From JAMOQA01 sp964420365 (GTDB lineage: Bacteria > Acidobacteriota > Polarisedimenticolia > J045): 64,000 nt of DNA. The translations under genes were made by a program, and so were the position numbers. Position 1 is the stretch's first letter; every line of letters starts with the position of its first letter. The notes beneath the pieces are model-generated. The model searched no databases, was not told where the DNA came from, and saw nothing but the letters and a program-made list of their open reading frames with translations. This document shows, in pieces, positions 39,732-48,135 of this stretch. The stretch covers positions 1 to 64,000 of the forward strand of contig CAYQTA010000114.1 of the NCBI GenBank assembly GCA_964420365.1, given 5' to 3'.

Positions 39732-41783
39732 TCACATGCTGATCGGCGGCGGAGCCGGCTCGCTCGGGTCGCCGGCCTTCGAGAGCGGCCGGAAGACGAG
39801 GTAGGCGGCGAGGCACAGCATGAAGACGACGGCGAGAATCTTGGCGAGCCCCGTGCCGAGGGCGGTCGAGTCCACGATCGAGGCCCAGCCTTCCTGGTTG
39901 AAGAAGACGACGATGGCGATCAGCAGCCCCATCAACGCCTCGCCGGCGATCAGGCCGGAGGCGGCGAGGAGACCGGCGTTCTCGACGCGGGCCGTCTGGC
40001 CCTCGTTGTACCCGCGGCTCGCGACCATCCGGTCGACGACCCAGCGGATGATCCCGCCGACGAAGATCGCGAAGGTCGTCTCGAGGGGCAGGTACATCCC
40101 GACCGAGAAGAGCATCGGGCTCTTGACGCGGATCATGATCAGGGCGATCCCCATCACGATGCCGACGATGACGAGCGGCCAGGCCATCTCGCCCCCGACG
40201 ATCCCCTGCGAGAGCGTCGCCATCAGCCCGGCCTGGGGGGCGGGGAGCTTCGGGTCACCGAAGCCGATGCCTCCCTGGGCGATGTTGGCGAAGTGGAGCA
40301 TCATCAGCGGGAAGAACATCACCGCGCCCGCGAGGACGACGCCGATCAGGTCCCCCACCTCCATCTTCCAGGGAGTTCCGCCGAGGATGTGCCCCACCTT
40401 GAGGTCCTGGAGCATCTCGCCCGCGACCGCCGAGGAGACGCAGACGACGGTGGCGACGCCGAGCACGGCGGCGACCCCCCGCGCGCCGCTGACCCCGATG
40501 ATGACCATGACGAGCGCGGCGACGATCAGGGTGGCGAGGGTCAGGCCGGAGACCGGGTTGTTGGACGACCCGATCAGGCCGACCAGGTTGCCGGAGACGG
40601 CGGCGAAGAAGAAGCCGGCGATCAGCATCACGATGGCGGCGACCACCGCGGCGACGACCTGTCCCGTGAAGACGAAGTAGATCCCGACCATCAGGCAGAA
40701 CGTGACGATGATCCCGAGGACGACGAGCTTGAACGGGATGTCCTTCTCGGTGCGCTCGGTCGTGTCCTCGGCCGTCGCAGACTTCTGGAGGTCCTGGATG
40801 CCCCGCCTGATGCCGGTCCAGAGGTTCTCCCGCATCTTGTAGAGGGTGTAGACGGCTCCCACGAGCATGCCCCCGACCGCGATCGGCCGGACGATGAACT
40901 TCCACAGCTGGAGCGAGAGCTTGAACCAGGTCTCGTCCGCGGCCGGGTCCATGCCGATCGAGGCGGCGAAGCTGTCGATCATGTTCGGTCCGAGAAAGTA
41001 GACGAGCAGCGGGACGAAGAGGCCCCACGCCAGCAGGCCGCCGGCGAAGTTCAGGGCGGCGAGCTCGGGACCGATGATGTAGCCGACCCCGAGGTAGGCG
41101 GGGCTGACCGCGGGGAACGAGATGGTGGACGTTCCGCCCGCGGCGATCCGGTAGGCATCCTTCTTGTAGCCGAGGCGGACGACGCTCTTCCCGATCTCGC
41201 CGATCCGGAGGACCAGGTCGTTGCTGGCGGCGAAGATCTTGAGCTGTCCGAGAAGGTTGACGAGGGCACCGACCCCCATCGCCTGGAAGAGCTGGACCGC
41301 CGCGTCGGCGCCCCGCTGGCCGGCCTTGTGGATCTCGGAAGCCGCGACCGACTCGGGGAAGGGCAACTCCGGGTCCTCGACCATCACGCGGCGGAGGATC
41401 GTGACGAACAGGATGCCGAGGATCCCGCCGACGATCATCAGGGCGCTGGCCTGCAGGTAGTCGCTGACGGTGTTGAACTCCCAGAGGTGGAGGATCGCGA
41501 AGGCCGGGATCGTGAAGATCGCACCCGCCGCGATCGACTCGCCGATCGACCCGACGGTCCGGGCGAAGTTCTCCTCGAGGAGCGACCCCTTGAACAGGCG
41601 CAGGATCGCCATCCCGATCACCGCCGCCGGGTAGGTCGCGGCGATCGTCATCCCGGCCTTGAGGCCGAGGTAGGCGTTGGCCGCCCCGAGGATGACGCAC
41701 ATGAGCAGGCCGATGATGAGCGCGCGGATCGTGAACTCGCTCATCGTCGTCTTCGACGAGACGACCGGTTGGTGCTGGCTCAT
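39732..41783 (-). CDS. OPT-family oligopeptide transporter
   Basis: A 683-residue polytopic membrane protein of the OPT superfamily, which carries peptides or metal chelates with protons. About 15 hydrophobic segments are visible. NAYLGLKAGMTIAATYPAAVIGMAIL near the N-terminus, ELPFPESVAASEIHKAGQ, SPAYLGVGYIIGPELAALNFAGGLLAWG and the QDLKVGHILGGTPWKMEVGDLIGV segment are OPT landmarks. It belongs to the bacterial PTO type. GGAGG lies 7 nt before the ATG, and a TACAAT box lies upstream on the minus strand at 41859. The protein ends in a short acidic-Pro tail. Confidence 0.93.
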   Translation of the reverse strand: MSQHQPVVSSKTTMSEFTIRALIIGLLMCVILGAANAYLGLKAGMTIAATYPAAVIGMAILRLFKGSLLEENFARTVGSIGESIAAGAIFTIPAFAILHLWEFNTVSDYLQASALMIVGGILGILFVTILRRVMVEDPELPFPESVAASEIHKAGQRGADAAVQLFQAMGVGALVNLLGQLKIFAASNDLVLRIGEIGKSVVRLGYKKDAYRIAAGGTSTISFPAVSPAYLGVGYIIGPELAALNFAGGLLAWGLFVPLLVYFLGPNMIDSFAASIGMDPAADETWFKLSLQLWKFIVRPIAVGGMLVGAVYTLYKMRENLWTGIRRGIQDLQKSATAEDTTERTEKDIPFKLVVLGIIVTFCLMVGIYFVFTGQVVAAVVAAIVMLIAGFFFAAVSGNLVGLIGSSNNPVSGLTLATLIVAALVMVIIGVSGARGVAAVLGVATVVCVSSAVAGEMLQDLKVGHILGGTPWKMEVGDLIGVVLAGAVMFFPLMMLHFANIAQGGIGFGDPKLPAPQAGLMATLSQGIVGGEMAWPLVIVGIVMGIALIMIRVKSPMLFSVGMYLPLETTFAIFVGGIIRWVVDRMVASRGYNEGQTARVENAGLLAASGLIAGEALMGLLIAIVVFFNQEGWASIVDSTALGTGLAKILAVVFMLCLAAYLVFRPLSKAGDPSEPAPPPISM

Positions 41784-41858
41784 CGAGCAACCTCCTTCGT
41801 GGTAGGAACGTGGGGATCGTCGTACCCCGCCCCGGGTCCCGGGGAACGGGGCCGCGGC

Positions 41859-41864
41859 ATTGTA
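41859..41864 (-). promoter_or_regulatory. -10-like TACAAT upstream of the OPT gene
   Basis: On the minus strand TACAAT lies 75 nt before the OPT start, with TTCCGC at the -35 distance. It is in the 109-nt gap after the DPP-III-like gene, consistent with a separate OPT promoter. Confidence 0.4.
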
Positions 41865-41892
41865 CCGGCTCGGCCCGGAAGGCGGAAGCGCG

Positions 41893-43590
41893 TCACTCCC
41901 CCGCGGCAGGGAAAATCGGGCGAATGTCGACGGGGGTATCCTCGAGGGTGGCGAGGAGGTCCGCCATCGGGCCCCGGACCTTGCCGTGGGAGGCCAGCAG
42001 GCTTCCGGCGGCCTCGCGGTCGCCCAGCGCCTCGATCATCAGGAGGCGGTGGGCGATGTCCCGCAGGGCGCCGGGCATCCGCTCGAAGACGACCCGGACC
42101 TTGCCGGTCGCCGGGTCGAAGGTGAGGGCCCCGGCGTCGAGCAGCAGGTTGAACTCCATCGCGGCCGCCGCACCGTGCGCCTCGGCCGTCCCGAAGCGGA
42201 CCGAGCGGAAGAGGCCGGCGACGTACGTGGCGAAGAGGGCGTCGCGTGTCGCCGGATCCTTCCGGCCCTTGTCCACCATGAAGAGCAGGTTGACCATCCC
42301 GAGCACGTCGGCCTTCGCCTCCTCGATCGCCGGGTAGTGGTCGAGGAGGAACTCGCGAACCTCCGCGGTGCGGCCGTCCTTCGTGATGCGGCCGGGTCCC
42401 AGCCCGTGCGAGAGCTCGTGGAAGAGAACCTCGTCGACGAACTCGTCGCGGCTCAGGAGGGCGGCCTGCGAGGGCACGAGGACGTGCTCGGCGATCGGGC
42501 GGAGAATCGCGTCGAACTTGGCGGCCATCATGTTGCGGAGAAGGACCTTCTTCGAGCCCTTCTTCTCGCGGACGTACTCGTCGTTCGGCAGGTTGAAGGC
42601 GATCGTCTGGATGCCGGCGCGGGCGTCCCCGGCGTTGAAGACCAGGTCCGCGACCCGGATCGGGGAGGCGCTCCCGCGGTTCAGGTTCTTGTGCTCGTCG
42701 GGAATCGGCAGGTTGCGCTCCATCTCCGGGAGGAGCGCCTTGATCGCCTCGAGGCGCCTCGACTGCGCGGGATCGACGACGGTCACGAACGACTCGAACG
42801 ACGCCTTGTACCCGAACAGCGTGTCCTCGTAGACCTCGTAGGGCCCGAGCGTCAGCTCGACCTTCCCGTCGAGGTCCATCCAGGCCATGTCGGAGTCGCG
42901 GTAGCGATCCTCGCGCAGCGCCCGGGACAGGGCCTCGAGGTACGCGGCGAGGGTCCGGTCCCGGGTGACCGAGGCCGCCTCCTCGAGCTTCGCCACGATC
43001 CGGCGGATCTGCCCCGCGAACGCCTTCGAGTAGGGCACGCCGCGGAGCCCGCCGTCATCCGCGCGCTCGACGATCGTGAACTGGCCGACCAGCTCCGCCT
43101 CCCGGTCGGGGTGTTCCTCGACGAAGGCGCGGAACTCGTCCCGGGTCATGTCGGCCGGGTAGAACCCCGCTCCGGCGGGGCGGGCGGGCGCACCGAGGAT
43201 GAACGGGCGCCAGCCGGCCTGCCGCTCGTAGATCCCGTACTGGACCCGGAAGTAGGCGAGGGCGTCCTCGCCGAGCCTGCCGGGGATCGCCGCGAGTCGC
43301 TCCTTCCAGCGCGGGTTCTCCCGGTTCGCCTGGAGGAGGAAGATCTCGTCCACCGGGCGGGAGGCCTCGATGAGCAGGTCGAGCACGCGGCGCTCGGTGG
43401 CATCGAGCGAGGAAAGATCCGCCTCGATCCGGACGGGCGCGAAGGCGGCGAGGCGCTCGGCGATGTCCGGCACCGGCCGGATGCCGTCGGCCGGAACGGG
43501 GGAACCATCGCGGGGACCACGGCCGTCGCCGGCCGAGCACGCGGCGAGGAGGGGGACCAGCAGCAGCAGCGCGGACAGGATGGAACGCAT
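41893..43590 (-). CDS. DPP-III-like (M49-type) zinc peptidase lipoprotein
   Basis: A 565-residue exported lipoprotein. The lipobox is LLAAC with C18 as the lipidated residue. The zinc motif HELSH spans 391-395, and the downstream EEAKADVLGM (423-432) supplies the Glu ligand, matching the EECRAE/D motif of dipeptidyl peptidase III. Eukaryotic DPP III has the longer HELLGH; this short HExxH form is the bacterial variant. DSDMAWMDLDGKVELTLGPYEVYEDTLFGYKASFES is also shared with bacterial M49-like proteins. GGAGG precedes the ATG. It may trim peptides at the cell surface, and the OPT peptide transporter next door could take up products. Confidence 0.83.
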   Translation of the reverse strand: MRSILSALLLLVPLLAACSAGDGRGPRDGSPVPADGIRPVPDIAERLAAFAPVRIEADLSSLDATERRVLDLLIEASRPVDEIFLLQANRENPRWKERLAAIPGRLGEDALAYFRVQYGIYERQAGWRPFILGAPARPAGAGFYPADMTRDEFRAFVEEHPDREAELVGQFTIVERADDGGLRGVPYSKAFAGQIRRIVAKLEEAASVTRDRTLAAYLEALSRALREDRYRDSDMAWMDLDGKVELTLGPYEVYEDTLFGYKASFESFVTVVDPAQSRRLEAIKALLPEMERNLPIPDEHKNLNRGSASPIRVADLVFNAGDARAGIQTIAFNLPNDEYVREKKGSKKVLLRNMMAAKFDAILRPIAEHVLVPSQAALLSRDEFVDEVLFHELSHGLGPGRITKDGRTAEVREFLLDHYPAIEEAKADVLGMVNLLFMVDKGRKDPATRDALFATYVAGLFRSVRFGTAEAHGAAAAMEFNLLLDAGALTFDPATGKVRVVFERMPGALRDIAHRLLMIEALGDREAAGSLLASHGKVRGPMADLLATLEDTPVDIRPIFPAAGE

Positions 43591-43757
43591 CGGAACCTCC
43601 GTGGAGACGAACGACGGGGTCGGACACCATCGGGAGGATAGCCGGGGGGACGGGATGCGCCAAGCGGCCGCGGAGGATGCCCCGCGGAACCGCGGGGAAG
43701 GGGTTGCACGGAACGGAACGCCTCCCCAGACTGGGGCGGGCCTGGGCGGGAGAGGAC

Positions 43758-45704
43758 ATGCTCGCGAGAGGGGAAAGCAGCCTCGCCCTGCGCGTCGCCG
43801 GCGTGCTCGTTCTCGTCACCGCGTTGTTCGCGGGAGCGGTCTGGCTGACGCTGCTGGACGCACGGTCGATGGCCGCGAAGGTGCAGCGTGACCTGGACGT
43901 CCAGGTGATGCTCTTCCGGCGCGAACTTTCGCGCTGGTACGAATCGGTCGTCTCCGAACATGCCCGGCAGATCGCGGCCCCGTTCCTGTGGGACATCGAC
44001 AACCTCGACGACCTCCGGGAAGGAACCCCCGCCTTCGAGCGGCTGCAGCGCCGGATGTGGCAGTTCGTCTACGGCAAGAGCTCGCCGCCGGACTGGGAGG
44101 ACAGCCCGGTCGGACCGCTCGAATCGGTGATCATCGTCGACCGGAACCACCGGATCGTTGCCGCATCCGACCCGATGGCGGTCGACCGGCGCTTCACCGA
44201 CCCGGAGGAGATCGCGCGGCTCGACGCGGCGCTCTACGAGCCCCAGCTGCGCCGGATCGAGGGCCAGCGCGCCGACGGGCGCTCCGTCGTCGAACTCTCG
44301 GTCGGCGTACCGAACGCCCAGGGCGAGCCGATGGGTGTCGTCCGCCTGCGCTACGTGGGCGGAGAGATCGCCCGGGCACCGGAGGTCCCGCGCTTCCGCG
44401 TGACGACGAGGCCGCGCCTGTGGGGTCCGCTGGTGGCCGGGCTTGTCGCCGTCCTCGGCGTCGGCTTCGGCATCTGGTCGACGGTCCAGATCTTCCGGCT
44501 GACACGGCGCATCGAGGCGATGGCCGAGGGAGAGGACCTCGTGCCGGGTCCCCTCGGGGGGCCCGCGGGCCACGCGCTCTCGCTCATCGAGGAGAAGCTC
44601 GACCGGCTGTCGTCGGCCGTGCGGCGGGACGACCTGCTGGTCGCCTCGCTCACCGAGGCGCTGCGCGAGGGAGTGATCCTGGTCGACCCCGACGGGCAGC
44701 CCGTCATCGCCAACCGCCAGGCACGGGAGATCCTGGGCCTCGCCCCGGGCGAGACCGAGGAAGGCTTCGGAGAGCTGCTCGAGCGGAACCCGGAGCTGCG
44801 CGCGGTGATTCACGAGGGGTTCTCGCGGCACCGGGCGGTTCGCGAGCAGTTCCTCCCCCTGCGCGTCGGCGACGCGGAGCGGGAGGTCCAGGTCACGTCC
44901 TACGTGCTCCACGACGGCCACGCGCCGACCGGGATCCTCCTGGTCCTCAAGGACCGGGCCTCCATCGGTGCCCTGGAGCGGAACCTCCGCGAGGCCTGTC
45001 GACTCCAGACGATCGTCGAGCTGACCGGCTCCGTGGCCCACGAGGTGAAGAATCCCCTCGGGGCGATCGGCGTCCACCTCGAAACTCTGCGTCGGCGCCT
45101 GGCCCGGATCGAGGACGGCGATCCCGCCCTGGTCGAGAAGGTCCGCGTCCTGCGCGAGGAGATCGACCGCCTGCGCGAGATCCTCGAGGAGTGGCTCGGG
45201 CTGACGAGCCCGGAGGAGCGGGCCCCCGCCCCCGCGCCGGTCGCCGACGTGGTGGCCTCGGTGGCCCGCCTGCTCCGGGTCGAGGCCAGGCACCGGAACG
45301 TGGAGCTGGTCGCCGAGGTGATCGGAGAGCCCGGCCGGGTCCGTCTCGCCGAGGCGCGGCTGCGCCAGGTGCTGCTGAACCTGGCGATCAACGCGCTCCA
45401 GGCGATGCCGGGAGGCGGCCGCCTCGTGCTGCGCGCGGAGCGGACGGCCCTCGGCGCCGTCATCGAGGTCTCGGATACCGGCGAGGGAATCCCGCCCGAG
45501 CACCGGGAGAGCATCTTCGAGTTCCACTTCACGACGCGGGACGGAGGCTCCGGCCTCGGCCTGCCGATCTGCCGGCAGCTTGTCGAGGAGGCCGGCGGAA
45601 GGATCGTCTTCACCTCGGTCGTGGGCAGGGGGACCACCTTCCGCGTCTTCCTGCCGGCGGCGGAGGCCGGGGCGCGGCCCGGTGGGCGGCGGGTGCCCGC
45701 CTGA
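43758..45704 (+). CDS. Membrane sensor histidine kinase (orphan)
   Basis: A 648-residue kinase. Two membrane segments (about 13-34 and 223-243) enclose a periplasmic sensor of about 190 residues. After a HAMP-like link (250-290) comes a PAS domain (about 292-405). HisKA has H428 in SVAHEVKNPLGAI, and the HATPase domain has N545 (NLAINALQAM), D573 (SDTGEGI) and GSGLGLPI. The EVKNP phrase is typical of NtrB-like kinases. No response regulator is adjacent; the next gene on this strand is 2.4 kb away. The ATG at 43758 with GGGAGAGGAC upstream was chosen over an upstream reading. Confidence 0.92.
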   Translation: MLARGESSLALRVAGVLVLVTALFAGAVWLTLLDARSMAAKVQRDLDVQVMLFRRELSRWYESVVSEHARQIAAPFLWDIDNLDDLREGTPAFERLQRRMWQFVYGKSSPPDWEDSPVGPLESVIIVDRNHRIVAASDPMAVDRRFTDPEEIARLDAALYEPQLRRIEGQRADGRSVVELSVGVPNAQGEPMGVVRLRYVGGEIARAPEVPRFRVTTRPRLWGPLVAGLVAVLGVGFGIWSTVQIFRLTRRIEAMAEGEDLVPGPLGGPAGHALSLIEEKLDRLSSAVRRDDLLVASLTEALREGVILVDPDGQPVIANRQAREILGLAPGETEEGFGELLERNPELRAVIHEGFSRHRAVREQFLPLRVGDAEREVQVTSYVLHDGHAPTGILLVLKDRASIGALERNLREACRLQTIVELTGSVAHEVKNPLGAIGVHLETLRRRLARIEDGDPALVEKVRVLREEIDRLREILEEWLGLTSPEERAPAPAPVADVVASVARLLRVEARHRNVELVAEVIGEPGRVRLAEARLRQVLLNLAINALQAMPGGGRLVLRAERTALGAVIEVSDTGEGIPPEHRESIFEFHFTTRDGGSGLGLPICRQLVEEAGGRIVFTSVVGRGTTFRVFLPAAEAGARPGGRRVPA

Positions 45705-45710
45705 CCCGGG

Positions 45711-46889
45711 TCAGGGCAGGAACCTGGATGTCTGCGCCAGCTTGCGCGGCAGGTACTCCTCCATGACGTAGTTGAGGCCCCACTTGGCCAGGGCCTGCTG
45801 CTCGGCGCGGACACCCATCTTCAACAGTTGGCGGAGCGCCTTCGCCCAGGCCGGGTGGGACTGGAAGAACGGGTCGTTCCGCAGGGCGTCCTTCGCCCGC
45901 TTGACGTCGACCTCCTTGAGGGGGTGGGTGGGGAGGTCGTAGTCGACGATGTCCTGGGGCGTGACCCCGAGGAAGCGGGCCTGCGGAACGCAGAAGAAAC
46001 GAGAGATGTGCGCGGCGTTCCCCGAGCCCACCTTGAGCGTCCGGTAGATGTTCGAGATCCCGTACGGGTCGCAGTCCACGAAGGCATAGACCGGCAGCCG
46101 GCACTCGTCGGAGAGCTTGCGGATGAACCGCCGCGTGGCCCGCGTCGGCACGCCCGCCATCGAGACCAGGATGCAGTTCGCCTTTTCCCAGAAGCGATGG
46201 CTCTGGAGCCGCTGGAACATGCCCCCGGTCTCGATCGCGAGGATGAACTCGGCGTCGGTCTCGAAGCTGAGGTGCTCGACGAGGGACGGGATCGAGTAGG
46301 CTCCCGAGCCGAACTGGGTGCAGTCGATCCGGTGGACCTGCCCGGTCTCGTAGTCCGGGTCGTAGACGATGAGGCGACCCGCCACCGCCCCGCCGTGCTC
46401 GTCGGGGACGAAGCGAAGCTGCTCCCGGGAGATCCCCTCGACGGAGAAGAGGGCCTCGATGTCGTCCATCACGGTGTCCGACTCGGACTGCTCGGCGAAG
46501 GCCGCCTCGCCCCAGTTCTTCGACTGGTAGTAGGCGTCTCGCTTCGTGGCGAAATCGTCGGTCTCGACGAGTTCCTTCGAGAGCGCCATCATGCGGAGCG
46601 TCTGGGCGAACGTGCGCACCGTGGAGACGGTCAGCGTCCGGCTCTTCCGCGACCGGCCGATCTCGAAGTACCCCTTCTTCCGGTCGTAGCGGACGTTCCC
46701 CAGGCTCCTCACCGGGAACGACATCTCCGGCTTCTGGCCGGCGAGGATCTTCCGGTGAACCCGCTCGGCGGTACTGGTGATCGCCTCGAGGGTCTTCCGG
46801 TCGAGGACCTGCTTGTCGGCGCGGGCGTCGTCACCGCGCTCGGCGCGCGTCCGCTTGCCGTTCGTCGTGCGGGTCGGCTTCCTGGCCAT
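45711..46889 (-). CDS. DNA topoisomerase VI subunit A / Spo11-like protein
   Basis: A 392-residue archaeal-type Topo VI A subunit. The winged-helix domain carries the paired tyrosines Y120-Y121 in TKRDAYYQSKNW, one of them the DNA-cleaving residue. The Toprim domain has E220 (AIETGGMF) and the DxD D272-x-D274 (VDCDPYG). The C-terminal MGVRAEQQALAKWGLNYVMEEYLPRKL matches archaeal and plant Top6A. The N-terminal 30 residues are basic and disordered. Topo VI needs the GHKL subunit B to act; no B subunit is adjacent, and the flanking genes are a histidine kinase and an asparaginase-family enzyme. A stand-alone A subunit could cleave DNA in a Spo11-like way or pair with B elsewhere. Confidence 0.9.
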   Translation of the reverse strand: MARKPTRTTNGKRTRAERGDDARADKQVLDRKTLEAITSTAERVHRKILAGQKPEMSFPVRSLGNVRYDRKKGYFEIGRSRKSRTLTVSTVRTFAQTLRMMALSKELVETDDFATKRDAYYQSKNWGEAAFAEQSESDTVMDDIEALFSVEGISREQLRFVPDEHGGAVAGRLIVYDPDYETGQVHRIDCTQFGSGAYSIPSLVEHLSFETDAEFILAIETGGMFQRLQSHRFWEKANCILVSMAGVPTRATRRFIRKLSDECRLPVYAFVDCDPYGISNIYRTLKVGSGNAAHISRFFCVPQARFLGVTPQDIVDYDLPTHPLKEVDVKRAKDALRNDPFFQSHPAWAKALRQLLKMGVRAEQQALAKWGLNYVMEEYLPRKLAQTSRFLP

Positions 46890-46932
46890 CTGCTTCCTCT
46901 CCGCCGCGCCCGGGGCGGCGCCCCTCGGGCCC

Positions 46933-48018
46933 TCAGGATAGCGGCGGAACCTCGTAGAGGCCCGTCCGCCCGGCCCGGTGGATCCCGATGACGAAGCGGG
47001 GGCGAAGGGAGGAGGCGCCGACGCGGCCGTCGGCCCGGACCGCGACGATGGCAAGCTGCGCCCGGAACCCCGGACGAACGCGCCGGTGCCGGCGCAGGAC
47101 GCGCCGGACCGCCTCCGTGGGGTCGAGGCCGGCCCGCATGCCCTCGACCACGGCGTGGCAGGCGGACAGCCGGATCGCCTCCTCGCCCACCCCGGTTGCC
47201 GCGGCGGCGCCGGCCGCCGCATCGGCATAGCCGCCGGCGCCGACGATCGGGCTGTCGCCGACCCGTCCGTGGATCTTGAACGCAAGGCCGGAGGTCGAGA
47301 CGGCGCAGGCCGCCTCGCCCCTCCCGTCGAGACCGACGGCGCCCACGGTGTCGTGGTCCTCGCCGGGGGCGACCCAGTTGTCCCGGGGGGACAGTGTGCT
47401 GCGCCAGGCGAGCCACCGCTCGCGACCCGCGTCCGTCAGGAGCGCCCGCGGGTGGAAGCCGCAGCGCAGGGCGAAGGTGCGGGCTCCCTCGCCCACCAGC
47501 AGGACGTGGCGCGTTCGCTCCATCACCGTGCGCGCCACCGACACCGCTACCGGAACGTCCTCGAGGGCGGCGACCGCCCCCGTTGCCAGGTCCGAGCCGC
47601 GCATGATCATCGCGTCCAGGGTCACCCGGCCGTCCTCGTCGGGCATCCCGCCGAGGCCGACGGTGGAGACGGCCGGGTCGAGCTCGACGGCGTTGATCCC
47701 CTGCTCGAGGGCGTCGAGCAGGTCACCACCGCCGGCGAGGACCCGGGCCCCGAGCTCGCAGACCGTGGGGCCCCAGTTCCAGGTGGCGGCGAGGACGGGG
47801 CCGGGAGCCGGGTCGAGGGGGGCCTCGGTCCAGGGACGGGGGGACGAGGTCCAGGCCGTGGGAGCCCCGCGAGGGGCCGCCTCGTCCTGCCAGGCCCGCC
47901 CCTCGCCGTGGCGCGCCGGGGGAGGAGCCTCTCCGGCGAGGACGGCCGGGGAGAGGACGCCGGTGGCGACGAGGAAGGCGAGGAACGAGCGCCGGTCGGG
48001 GAGGGAAGAACGAGCCAT
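46933..48018 (-). CDS. Tat-exported isoaspartyl peptidase / glycosylasparaginase-family enzyme
   Basis: A 361-residue Ntn-hydrolase. The N-terminus DRRSFLAFLVATG is a Tat-type signal (RR then a hydrophobic core), so it is probably exported folded. The catalytic Thr is T224 in EDHDTVGAVGLD, where self-cleavage frees the nucleophile. GRVGDSPIVGAGGYAD is the substrate loop, and NWGPTVCELGARVLAGGGDLLDALEQGINAVE matches glycosylasparaginases more than plant-type asparaginases. It likely removes asparagine-linked groups or beta-aspartyl residues outside the cytoplasm. A start at 48018 with GAGGAGA upstream is supported. Confidence 0.88.
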   Translation of the reverse strand: MARSSLPDRRSFLAFLVATGVLSPAVLAGEAPPPARHGEGRAWQDEAAPRGAPTAWTSSPRPWTEAPLDPAPGPVLAATWNWGPTVCELGARVLAGGGDLLDALEQGINAVELDPAVSTVGLGGMPDEDGRVTLDAMIMRGSDLATGAVAALEDVPVAVSVARTVMERTRHVLLVGEGARTFALRCGFHPRALLTDAGRERWLAWRSTLSPRDNWVAPGEDHDTVGAVGLDGRGEAACAVSTSGLAFKIHGRVGDSPIVGAGGYADAAAGAAAATGVGEEAIRLSACHAVVEGMRAGLDPTEAVRRVLRRHRRVRPGFRAQLAIVAVRADGRVGASSLRPRFVIGIHRAGRTGLYEVPPLS

Positions 48019-48120
48019 GGGGAAGGTCTCCTCGGAAGGGAACCCAGCATACCGGGACCGGCCGAACGGGGGAAGGTGCCGGTCGGCGCGGCGGCCCGCT
48101 CCCGGGAGGCGCCCCTGGTG

Positions 48121-48126
48121 TACCCT
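48121..48126 (+). promoter_or_regulatory. -10-like TACCCT before the SpoIIE-LytS-LytTR operon
   Basis: TACCCT is followed after 9 nt by the ATG at 48136. No ribosome binding site lies at normal distance (GGGAGG is 26 nt upstream), so a leaderless start is plausible. Confidence 0.35.
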
Positions 48127-48135
48127 CACCCCGCC

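Noticed and set aside
38787..42125. 1112-codon plus-strand open frame with long D/E/H-rich stretches
   Set aside because: It runs antisense to the OPT transporter; the acidic repeats are the complement of hydrophobic codons in the transporter.
43680..43735. Two short hairpins (CCCCGCGG-AA-CCGCGGGG and CCCCAGACTGGGG) before the histidine kinase
   Set aside because: They lie in the 167-nt divergent gap and may be incidental in GC-rich DNA; there is no clear terminator or riboswitch pattern.
43677..43757. Longer N-terminus for the histidine kinase
   Set aside because: The extra 27 residues are Arg/Gly-rich and precede the membrane segment without a ribosome binding site; the ATG at 43758 has GGGAGAGGAC upstream.
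46890..47285. N-terminal extension of the Topo VI-A protein to 524 residues
   Set aside because: The added part is antisense-type Arg/Ser/Pro-rich sequence overlapping the asparaginase-family gene; GAGAGGA precedes the ATG at 46889.
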